Positions 1-5,894 of a DNA stretch of 6,347 bases are shown in pieces. The translations under genes and the position numbers were made by a program. The notes beneath the pieces are model-generated. The model did no database searches. It had not been told where the DNA came from and saw only the letters and a list, made by a program, of their open reading frames with translations. Location: positions 1 to 6,347 of the forward strand of contig WRGS01000131.1 in assembly GCA_009787075.1 (NCBI GenBank), given 5' to 3'. How positions within the stretch are numbered: the stretch's first letter is position 1; each line of letters opens with the position of its first letter. This DNA comes from Paludibacter sp. (lineage in GTDB: Bacteria; Bacteroidota; Bacteroidia; Bacteroidales; Paludibacteraceae).

Positions 1-36
1 AAAAAATCATAATATTAATTTTAAAAATATATTAAA

Positions 37-186
37 ATGAACAGAGAAAAAGAATTTATGACAAACGAATACCAATCTCCGCAAATATCAAAAATTGATA
101 TTGATGTTAATAATGCTTTCTGTGATAACGCACCAGATATTAGTCCTATTGGAGGGCCATGCTTTAGTTGTGATGACGATGAATAA
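37..186 (+). CDS. Small Cys-containing peptide of unknown function, 49 aa
   Basis: An intact reading frame of 49 residues begins at ATG 37; a second in-frame ATG at 58 would give 42 residues. I do not recognise a named family. The layout is a short charged N-terminus, then a Y-x-S-P-x-I-x-x-I-x-I-D-V stretch (residues 12-24), then a polar tail with Cys 29, 42 and 45 (the last two as CFSC), a Gly-Gly pair at 39-40 and an acidic end DDDE. This resembles the many short Bacteroidetes proteins that begin with a YxxPxIxxIxIxxE-like segment, some of which lie near peptide-modification or export genes; that resemblance is from memory. It has no signal peptide or membrane segment. A strong terminator hairpin follows about 90 bases after the stop, so the gene is probably transcribed on its own or ends a transcript entering from the left edge. 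A modified-peptide precursor role is only a possibility. No Shine-Dalgarno sequence is visible. Confidence 0.55.
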   Translation: MNREKEFMTNEYQSPQISKIDIDVNNAFCDNAPDISPIGGPCFSCDDDE

Positions 187-275
187 AGCGGCTTTGTAAT
201 GAATAGTGCAGTATCTTCCAAATCTGCAGGACATAAAGATATAGTTATAAAAAATAAAAAAATGTTGTTATTGTT

Positions 276-318
276 AGACTTTTCATGTTTTTTTAAATTA
301 AAAAAACATGAAAAGTCT
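276..318. terminator. Bidirectional Rho-independent-type terminator, 20-bp perfect stem
   Basis: The arms 276-295 and 299-318 are perfect reverse complements with a three-base loop (AAT). The stem has AGACTTTTCATG at its base and an A/T run of seven pairs near the loop. Plus-strand transcripts meet TTT-G-TTT after the stem; minus-strand transcripts meet a stretch with few U residues, so termination is better supported in the plus direction. It would end transcription of the small peptide gene at 37-186. The stem is AT-rich but long and perfect. Confidence 0.7.
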
Positions 319-428
319 TTTGTTTCACATCCTTTCTCACCTTGTCCGCCTTTATTTCCGTAAGTTCCGCTACGCTTTATATACGGTTCTTAACAAGTCT
401 TTTCAGGCTGCTAAATAACAAAAATTTT

Positions 429-602
429 GGGTATTGTTAGTTTTGTATAGTTTTTGTTATTTTCTATATTGCTTCGTTGTTTCACTCCTCGCAATGACGT
501 TGTAGTATAGATAGTTACGTCATTGCAACTGCGAGGAACGAAGCAGGAAGCAATCCAGAAAAGGAATAAAACGATGTTTGCTATGCTAAATTAACAATAC
601 CC
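429..602. repeat. 174-bp palindromic MITE/REP-like element
   Basis: The ends GGGTATTGTTA (429-439) and TAACAATACCC (592-602) are perfect 11-bp terminal inverted repeats; extended to 22 bp they match at 19 positions. The interior is also an imperfect inverted repeat. Its core arms GCAATGACGT (491-500) and ACGTCATTGC (517-526) pair perfectly around a 16-base loop, and further out CTCCTCGC faces GCGAGGAACG and ATTGCTTC faces GGAAGCAAT. The core matches the CGTCATTGCGAGGAACGAAGCAATC-type repeat that I recall as dispersed in many bacterial genomes. The right arm carries about six extra bases (AACTGC). TTTT flanks both ends and could be a target-site duplication, but lies in T-rich sequence. It contains no gene, so any mobility would depend on a transposase elsewhere. 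Confidence 0.7.
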
Positions 603-708
603 TTTTTTTAATAAACAAAATATTTTGAAAAAAAATTAAAATTGCCGTCTTTATATAATTCAAAAATTTTATCTATTTTTCAAACATTTATATAAAGAAT
701 ATGAATAT

Positions 709-918
709 ATGGAAGCAGTAGTTTTAAATACAAATACAGCATGAGATTTTAGGTTGATAAGCGCCCTTGCACGAGAGTTAAATATAGATATGTTTTCTAT
801 TACTCAAGAGGAACAAGAAGAAATTGAAGACCTGAAATTTCTAAGTTTTATGCAAAAAGCCCGTAAAGAAGTACTTGCAGACACAAAAGAAACGTTGTTG
901 AAATTGGGTCTATATTAG
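709..918 (+). pseudogene. Antitoxin remnant with in-frame TGA at codon 12
   Basis: Reading from ATG 709 gives about 69 residues interrupted by TGA at 742-744. The frame starts MEAVVLNTNTA, then after the stop continues DFRLISALARELNIDMFSIT, followed by an acidic, helical segment rich in Glu and Lys ending at TAG 916. The N-terminal VLNTN-DFRLI-LARELNI pattern and the Glu-rich C-terminal half resemble small Bacteroidetes antitoxins paired with RelE/ParE toxins; in that class the N-terminus would bind DNA or dimerise and the C-terminal half would cover the toxin. The companion toxin remnant starts eight bases after the stop, the usual layout for such pairs. A CGA-to-TGA transition would explain the stop. 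Internal starts such as ATG 790 would lose the N-terminal domain. Sequencing error is not excluded. Confidence 0.65.
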
Positions 919-926
919 AAAAAGTT

Positions 927-1193
927 ATGGAAATAGCATTTACAAAAACGTTTTCCAAGCAAATTGATAATATCCAAGACGAATCACTGAAGTTTTGCTT
1001 AACCCTAATTGTGCAAAATGTGATATTAGCAAATATTTTGCAAGATATTGCCAGTTAAAAAAAAATGAAAGGGCATCATTATGCATATAGAATAAGGGTC
1101 GGCGATTATCGAATAGGATTGTTTTTTGAAAACGGCTTAACCACATTTGCTTATTTGGCGCATCGCAAAGATATTTATAATAGATTTCCCTAA
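927..1193 (+). pseudogene. RelE/ParE-family toxin remnant with in-frame TAA at codon 44
   Basis: The frame from ATG 927 to TAA 1191 is 88 residues long, the usual size for RelE/ParE-superfamily toxins, but TAA at 1056-1058 splits it. Both halves stay in the same frame, so this is a nonsense change and not a frameshift. The second half reads KKMKGHHYAYRIRVGDYRIG, then LFFENG, and ends with LAHRKDIYNRFP. The K-x-KG, YRIRVGDYRIG and HRKDIY-FP motifs are characteristic of this superfamily, whose members are mostly mRNA-cleaving or gyrase-poisoning toxins; the specific subgroup cannot be told. The stop sits just before a run of A bases, where the family normally has L-K-K-L-K-G, so TTA-to-TAA or CAA-to-TAA are simple origins. 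With its antitoxin partner also interrupted, the module is probably inactive. Confidence 0.75.
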
Positions 1194-1248
1194 TGAAAAA
1201 TTTAACAAAGAAGATTGCAGTTGGAAGATAGAATTTCAAGAATATATT

Positions 1249-1286
1249 CTTTGCGACCCTTGCGTAAATCTTTGCGTCTTTGCGGT
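1249..1286. repeat. TTTGCG-rich short dispersed repeat
   Basis: Four copies of a (C)TTTGCG-like unit occur in 38 bases: CTTTGCGAC, CCTTGCGTAAAT, CTTTGCGT and CTTTGCGGT, followed by an A run. The sequence lies in the spacer after the decayed toxin gene. I recall near-identical strings in intergenic regions of many Bacteroidetes genomes, so I regard it as a dispersed intergenic repeat. The function is unknown. It contains no gene and lacks the regular long spacers of a CRISPR array. Confidence 0.55.
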
Positions 1287-1420
1287 AAAAAAACTTTTAA
1301 GACAGCCTCAACGGACAAAAAATTGTTGTATTGAATTGTATTCTATTGATATTTAAACCCTAACGGGCTATTTCTTATCCAAAACTCATGTTAATAAAAA
1401 TTTTGTGTCAAAAACAGTCG

Positions 1421-1455
1421 AAAAATAATTTGAATTGTTTAATTTTCAAATTATT
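1421..1455 (-). terminator. AU-rich hairpin overlapping the DUF58 stop codon
   Basis: The sequences 1424-1434 and 1445-1455 form a perfect 11-bp inverted repeat around a ten-base loop. In the minus-strand transcript the stem is followed by a run of five U residues (complement of 1421-1425), as in an intrinsic terminator. Only one G-C pair is present, so the stem is weak. The stop codon of the DUF58 gene (1446-1448) lies inside the arm. It would end the ribF-DUF58 transcript. Confidence 0.4.
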
Positions 1456-2780
1456 CCCCGCGCTTTCAATTCTAAATATTTGTTAATTGTGTTAATTGTC
1501 AAATTTTCAGGTTCGGTAAGAATTGTTTGGATTCCATACCGTTTCAATTCATTAACAATCAAATATTTATCAAAATCAAATTTTTCGGCAATAACTTTAT
1601 GATAAATTTCACGCGTGGTTACGGCTTCGGTTTGAATCAGTTTTTTTAGTTCAACATTTTTAAAAATAATCACCACGAGCAAGTGCATTTTTGCAATCGC
1701 CATCAGATAAGGCAATTGGCGCGTGAGCGAATCGCGGTTTTCAAAATTTGTGTAAAGCAGCAGCAAACTTCGCTGCGAAATATTACGGCGAATATCGGCA
1801 TAAAGCCGTCCGAAATCGCTTTCCGCAAAGTCGGTGCGGACATTGTACAGCGTTTCTAAAATATTGTGCATCTGCGCTTTACGGCGTTCGGCAGGCACGC
1901 GGTTTTCCACTTTGCGCGAGTAAGTGAAAATCCCCGCTTTGTCGCTTTTTTGCAGGGCAACATTTGAAATCACAAGCGAAGCGTTAATCGCATAATCGAG
2001 CAGCGAAAGCCCGCTAAAAGGCATCATCATAACGCGACCTTTGTCAATCACACTGTAAATCGGTTGAGCGCGTTCATCTTGAAACTGATTGACCATCAAC
2101 TTATTGCGCTTGGCTGTGGCTTTCCAATTCAGGTTGCGAATGTCATCGCCCGAAACATAATCTTTAATTTGCTCAAATTCCATCGTATGCCCAAGCCTGC
2201 GAATGCGTTTAAGTCCGTAATCCGTTAATTTAGAATGAATTGCGCGTAAATCGTATTTGTGAAGTTGCAGAAAGGACGGATAAACCGCAATATTTTTCTT
2301 TTCACAAAAAACATATCTGCGGCGCACCAGCGACAAAACTGTTTCTGCATAAACATTTAACTTGCCAAATTGATAAACGCCGCGTTGCCTTGGGCGAATA
2401 TTATAAACGTAATCTTTGGTTTCGCCCTGTTTTAATTTTACTTCAAAATGAAAATTACGAATTTGAAATTGATGTGGAATTTCATCTATCGCACTGATTT
2501 TCAATGGAAAAGAATAAAGATTTGTGAAAGTTATATGAACTGGATTGTCATCTCCGTTACTGAATTTTTCGGGTAAAAGCCGCTCGGCTGCAATGCCGTT
2601 CTTTGTCATAAAAAGCAAAAAAATATCCGCTAAAAATAGCAGCACAAAGCCCGAAAACACAAATTTAAGCACAATAAAAAACGCAGGAAAAATATAGGCA
2701 AACACAAACGCCGCCACAAAACCCAACAAAATCAGGAAAAAACGATTTGTAAAATATAATGATTTTATAAATTTTAACAT
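1446..2780 (-). CDS. DUF58 family membrane-anchored protein with vWA-like domain
   Basis: The protein is complete at 444 residues. Two hydrophobic segments at about 13-34 and 36-58 anchor the N-terminus. A beta-rich region at about 75-170 precedes the DUF58 signature at about 197-237, with GHTMEFEQIKDYVSGDD, NLNWKATAKR and the NQFQDER segment. A von Willebrand A-like fold probably follows from 241; its metal-site motif is reduced to IDKGRV (245-250) where true vWA domains have DxSxS, which is normal for this family. DUF58 proteins are usually encoded beside MoxR-type AAA ATPases and other vWA proteins and are thought to act in envelope or protein-maturation roles; the exact function is not established. 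Here the upstream neighbour is ribF, 13 bases away on the same strand, and no moxR lies in the window. It probably shares a transcript with ribF. No Shine-Dalgarno sequence precedes the ATG. Confidence 0.85.
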   Translation of the reverse strand: MLKFIKSLYFTNRFFLILLGFVAAFVFAYIFPAFFIVLKFVFSGFVLLFLADIFLLFMTKNGIAAERLLPEKFSNGDDNPVHITFTNLYSFPLKISAIDEIPHQFQIRNFHFEVKLKQGETKDYVYNIRPRQRGVYQFGKLNVYAETVLSLVRRRYVFCEKKNIAVYPSFLQLHKYDLRAIHSKLTDYGLKRIRRLGHTMEFEQIKDYVSGDDIRNLNWKATAKRNKLMVNQFQDERAQPIYSVIDKGRVMMMPFSGLSLLDYAINASLVISNVALQKSDKAGIFTYSRKVENRVPAERRKAQMHNILETLYNVRTDFAESDFGRLYADIRRNISQRSLLLLYTNFENRDSLTRQLPYLMAIAKMHLLVVIIFKNVELKKLIQTEAVTTREIYHKVIAEKFDFDKYLIVNELKRYGIQTILTEPENLTINTINKYLELKARGII

Positions 2781-2793
2781 TAAAAAATTATAA

Positions 2794-3732
2794 TTATTTT
2801 TTAGTTGAATTGCATTGTTCTCTGTCTTTTTTCAACTGCTCAACCAAAAGTTCCATTGAAGTAAATTTTATTTCATCGCGAATTTTACTTAAAAAACTTA
2901 TTTTCAATATTTTGCCATAAATATTTTCTGAAAAATCAAAAATATTTACTTCAATAGTTTTCACAGGGTCATTCTCCGAAAAATTCGCTCTGGTAGGATT
3001 ATAGCCAACGTTCATCATTCCGCGAAAAACACGATTTTCAAAACTAACTTCCACATAATACGCACCTTGAATCGGCGTAATTTTTTCCTCACAAAGCAAT
3101 TCGAGGTTAGCGGTAGGAAAACCTATTGTACGCCCGATTTCAAGTCCGCGCACAACGCGCGCCGAGAAAAAATAATTGTAACCCAAAAGCGTATTAGCCT
3201 TTTCAATATTGCCAAATTGAATTAAATGACGAATCTTAGATGAACTGATTTCAAGCCCTTTGCCCATAACAAACGGCTGAATTTGAACAACTTGCATTCC
3301 TATATCACGTCCGTATTTTTTGTAATCATCAAAACTTTCAACGCGGTTATGCCCAAAACGATGGTCGTAGCCAATCAACAATATATCCACTGATAAATCT
3401 TTGTGTATCAAGCTAATAAAATCAGCAGCCGAAAGTTTGCTTATCTCTTGGTTAAAATCCAAAATTACACAATAATCAATATTTAATTCTGCAAGCAGAT
3501 TGATTTTTTCTTCAAAAGTTGTGAGCAGTTTTTTTGTCGGTTGCGACTGCAAAAACATATTAGGATGCTCGCGAAAAGTAATTACAAGCGATTTTTTCTC
3601 TTTTGCAACTGCAAACTTAACCAATTGCTGCAACAAAAAACGATGTCCTTTGTGCAAACCGTCAAAAAATCCAATCGTCGCCACCGATGCAGGAATTTTT
3701 TCGTTAATATTTTTAAAATCAACAAGTTGCAT
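2794..3732 (-). CDS. ribF: Bifunctional riboflavin kinase/FAD synthetase
   Basis: RibF phosphorylates riboflavin to FMN and then adenylates FMN to FAD in the cytoplasm, using ATP for both steps. At 312 residues it has the usual full length. The N-terminal nucleotidyltransferase domain shows GFFDGLHKGH (21-30), the FREHP motif (53-57), GYDHRFG (121-127) and ISSSKIR (162-168). The C-terminal flavokinase domain shows GRTIGFPTANLE (200-211), QGAYYVEV (222-229), NVGYNPT (241-247) and the TIEVNIFDF strand, whose Glu261 is the expected catalytic base, plus IRDEIKF (284-290). All motifs are present, so both activities are likely. The start follows an AT-rich leader with three tandem 16-bp repeats and has no Shine-Dalgarno sequence. 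No FMN riboswitch fold is apparent. The DUF58 gene begins 13 bases after its stop. Confidence 0.95.
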   Translation of the reverse strand: MQLVDFKNINEKIPASVATIGFFDGLHKGHRFLLQQLVKFAVAKEKKSLVITFREHPNMFLQSQPTKKLLTTFEEKINLLAELNIDYCVILDFNQEISKLSAADFISLIHKDLSVDILLIGYDHRFGHNRVESFDDYKKYGRDIGMQVVQIQPFVMGKGLEISSSKIRHLIQFGNIEKANTLLGYNYFFSARVVRGLEIGRTIGFPTANLELLCEEKITPIQGAYYVEVSFENRVFRGMMNVGYNPTRANFSENDPVKTIEVNIFDFSENIYGKILKISFLSKIRDEIKFTSMELLVEQLKKDREQCNSTKK

Positions 3733-3740
3733 GAAAACTT

Positions 3741-3788
3741 AAAAATTAATACACACGTAAATTAATGCATAAGTAAATTATTACATCA
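3741..3788. repeat. Three tandem imperfect 16-bp AT-rich repeats upstream of ribF
   Basis: Units at 3741-3756, 3757-3772 and 3773-3788 share an AAATTA core and a trailing CA. The second and third match at 13 of 16 positions; the first and second at 11 of 16. They end eight bases before the ribF start codon, so they form most of its leader or promoter region. On the minus strand two of them read TAATTTAC, close to but not matching the Bacteroidetes -7 box TAnnTTTG. Their role is unknown, and low-complexity AT sequence is the alternative. Confidence 0.4.
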
Positions 3789-3851
3789 AAAACTGTGCAA
3801 AATTTTCAGGATAGTTTAATTGGGGAACTTTTAGAAATCCTCATAGTTTTT

Positions 3852-5741
3852 TTACGCAGCGTCTTCTTCCACCACAAGATTTTCTATAATAAATTCCTGC
3901 CTTTCGGAAGTATTTTTGCCCATATAAAACGCCAAAAGGTCGCCAACGGCATCTTCTTTGCGAAGCGTAACCTGGTCTATGCGGATATTTTTGCCTATAA
4001 AATGTTTAAATTCATCAGGCGAAATTTCTCCAAGTCCTTTAAACCGCGTAATTTCGGGGTTTGGTCCCAACTTTTTCATCGCATTAGTTTTTTCTTCTTC
4101 CGAATAACAATAAATGGATTCTTTTTTGTTGCGCACGCGGAAAAGCGGTGTTTGAAGTATGTGAACGTGTCCTTTTTTAATTAATTCGGGGAAAAATTGC
4201 AGGAAAAAACTTATCAGCAGCAGCCTGATATGCATTCCATCAACATCGGCATCGGTAGCAACAATTACTTTATTGTAGCGCAAATTTTCAATTCCGTCTT
4301 CTATGTTTAAAGCCGATTGCAGCAGATTAAATTCTTCGTTTTCATAAACAATTTTTTTTGTTAAACCGTAAGTATTCAAGGGTTTACCACGCAGCGAAAA
4401 TACTGCTTGAGTATTTACATCGCGGCTTTTGGTAATTGAGCCGCTCGCCGAATCGCCTTCGGTGATAAAAATACAGGAATTTTCAATCATTTCGTTGCGT
4501 TTTTCATCTTTTGAAGGGCTGTCGTTGTAATGGAAACGGCAATCGCGCAATTTTTTATTATGCAAATTCGCCTTTTTAGCCCGCTCGCGCGCTTGCTTGG
4601 TAACGCCTGCAATCGCTTTTCGCTCTTTTTCGGAATCCTGAATTTTTTGTTGAAGAATATTAGCCGTTTCCAAAGTGCGATGCAGATAATTGTCCAATTC
4701 TTTTTTCAAAAAATCGGAAATAAATTTATTGACCGTAACGCCGTCTTTCGATATATCGCGCGAACCGAGTTTTGTTTTTGTCTGGCTTTCAAAAACAGGC
4801 TCTTCAACGTTTATCGCAATGGCAGCAGTCATTCCGTTGCGAATATCGGAATATTCCATATTTTTATTGTAAAATTCCTTGATTGTCCGCGCTACTGCTT
4901 CGCGAAATGCCGACTGATGTGTGCCTCCCTGAGTTGTGTGCTGCCCATTAACAAAACTGTAATATTCTTCGCCGTATTGGTCGGAATGAGTGAAAGCGAT
5001 TTCAATATCTTCGCCTTTGAGGTGAATAATCGGATAAAGCGGCTCGGAAGTAAGATTTTCGTTGAGCAAATCGAGCAAACCGTTTTTGGAAATAATTTTT
5101 TCTCCGTTGAAAATCAGCGTCAAACCTGTATTAAGATACGCATAATTGCGCAGCATTGTGAGAATAAATTCTTCTTTATAATGATAATTTTCAAAAAGCG
5201 TTTCATCAGACGAAAACTCGACAAGCGTACCGGAAAGCGATTTTGTATCTTCGGTTATACCGCTGTCGGCAATTAACTTTCCACATTCAAATTCTGCTCG
5301 ACGCGTTTTTCCATCTCTGAAACTTTGTACCACAAATTTTGCAGAAAGCGCATTGACCGCTTTTGTACCAACTCCGTTCATTCCAACCGACTTTTTGAAC
5401 GCTTTTGTATCGAATTTTCCGCCTGTGTTCATTTCCGAAACTGCGTCAATCATTTTCCCAAGCGGAATTCCGCGCCCATAATCGCGAACGCTGATTCTTT
5501 CGTTTTCCAAAACAATTTCCACAACTTTGCCCGCGCCCATTCGATATTCATCTATTGCGTTGTCTATCACTTCTTTGAGCAAAACATAAATTCCGTCGTC
5601 GGCGTGGCTGCCGTCGCCAAGTTTGCCTATATACATTCCCGGACGCATTCGCACGTGTTCGAGCGGCTCTACTTTAATAATATTTTCGTCCTGATAATCT
5701 GAATTGTTTAAAATAATTTTCTCTTGAAATTCGTCTATCAT
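3852..5741 (-). CDS. parE: DNA topoisomerase IV subunit B
   Basis: This is the ATPase subunit of a type IIA topoisomerase, which works with ParC (not in the window) to decatenate and relax chromosomes. All 629 residues are present. The GHKL ATPase domain shows RMRPGMYIG (31-39), EVIDNAIDE with Glu57 and Asn61, RDYGRGIP with Asp87, the glycine-rich lid GMNGVGTKAVN (120-130) and the QTK loop Gln320-Lys322. The transducer domain includes GGTHQSAF (272-279). The TOPRIM domain carries TEGDSASG (427-434), LRGKPLN (450-456), DADVDG with the metal-binding Asp497, Asp499 and Asp501, and RFKGLGE (566-572). RGKPLN, the compact length and the GGTHQSAF form fit the Bacteroidetes ParE branch more than GyrB, though a GyrB assignment is the alternative. 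A -7 type promoter lies about 70 bases upstream. The start ATG lacks a Shine-Dalgarno sequence. Confidence 0.88.
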   Translation of the reverse strand: MIDEFQEKIILNNSDYQDENIIKVEPLEHVRMRPGMYIGKLGDGSHADDGIYVLLKEVIDNAIDEYRMGAGKVVEIVLENERISVRDYGRGIPLGKMIDAVSEMNTGGKFDTKAFKKSVGMNGVGTKAVNALSAKFVVQSFRDGKTRRAEFECGKLIADSGITEDTKSLSGTLVEFSSDETLFENYHYKEEFILTMLRNYAYLNTGLTLIFNGEKIISKNGLLDLLNENLTSEPLYPIIHLKGEDIEIAFTHSDQYGEEYYSFVNGQHTTQGGTHQSAFREAVARTIKEFYNKNMEYSDIRNGMTAAIAINVEEPVFESQTKTKLGSRDISKDGVTVNKFISDFLKKELDNYLHRTLETANILQQKIQDSEKERKAIAGVTKQARERAKKANLHNKKLRDCRFHYNDSPSKDEKRNEMIENSCIFITEGDSASGSITKSRDVNTQAVFSLRGKPLNTYGLTKKIVYENEEFNLLQSALNIEDGIENLRYNKVIVATDADVDGMHIRLLLISFFLQFFPELIKKGHVHILQTPLFRVRNKKESIYCYSEEEKTNAMKKLGPNPEITRFKGLGEISPDEFKHFIGKNIRIDQVTLRKEDAVGDLLAFYMGKNTSERQEFIIENLVVEEDAA

Positions 5742-5809
5742 ATAATTTATTGATTATTAACTTTATATATTTTTGTCAGTTAAAGTTTGGCGTTTTTTTA
5801 TTTGGTTTG

Positions 5810-5817
5810 CAAAGATA
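5810..5817 (-). promoter_or_regulatory. Bacteroidetes-type -7 box upstream of parE
   Basis: On the minus strand this site reads TATCTTTG followed by C, which fits the Bacteroidetes sigma-ABfr -7 consensus TAnnTTTG. Transcription would begin several bases further on, leaving a leader of about 60 bases before the parE ATG at 5741. The -33 element is poor: no clear TTG or TTTG stands about 19-21 bases upstream, where the sequence is AACAAAATATAA-like. Its position, orientation and exact match to the -7 consensus support the call. Confidence 0.65.
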
Positions 5818-5894
5818 CAACTTTTTTATATTTTGTTGCTAATTGGTTGTTGGGTGTGGGCATTTTTACTTGCCATTGTTTATTTTTCTCATTC

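Larger units (their letters stand above)
187..708. other. Gene-free stretch with terminator and palindromic element
   Basis: This stretch of 522 bases holds no convincing gene. Its contents are a perfect hairpin at 276-318 and a 174-bp inverted-repeat element at 429-602, annotated separately. Bases 319-428 and 610-708 show nothing beyond AT-rich sequence. A 54-codon open frame at 199-363 runs straight through the hairpin and has no recognisable product. No clear -7 box could be placed before the antitoxin remnant that follows. Confidence 0.7.

Noticed and set aside
199..363. 54-codon open frame beginning 12 bases after the small peptide stop
   Set aside because: It reads straight through the perfect terminator hairpin, has low-complexity Lys/Phe/Leu sequence and no recognisable motif, so it is probably chance.
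940..1239. 99-residue minus-strand open frame
   Set aside because: It lies antisense to the toxin remnant, whose plus-strand translation carries clear RelE/ParE motifs; the antisense frame has none.
1249..1286. Possible CRISPR-like array
   Set aside because: The units are 8-12 bases, imperfect and directly adjacent, with no unique spacers and no cas genes in the window.
3789..3851. Possible parE terminator or short peptide (12 codons) in the parE-ribF gap
   Set aside because: No stem longer than about 5 bp with a following U run was found, and the short frame has no supporting signal.
4530..5276. 248-residue plus-strand open frame
   Set aside because: It is fully antisense to parE, which has every expected motif in the other strand; a long antisense frame here is a by-product of codon use.
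5859..5874. Small GGCA/TGCC inverted repeat after the GtrA gene, considered as its terminator
   Set aside because: The stem is only 4 bp and no U run follows on the minus-strand transcript.
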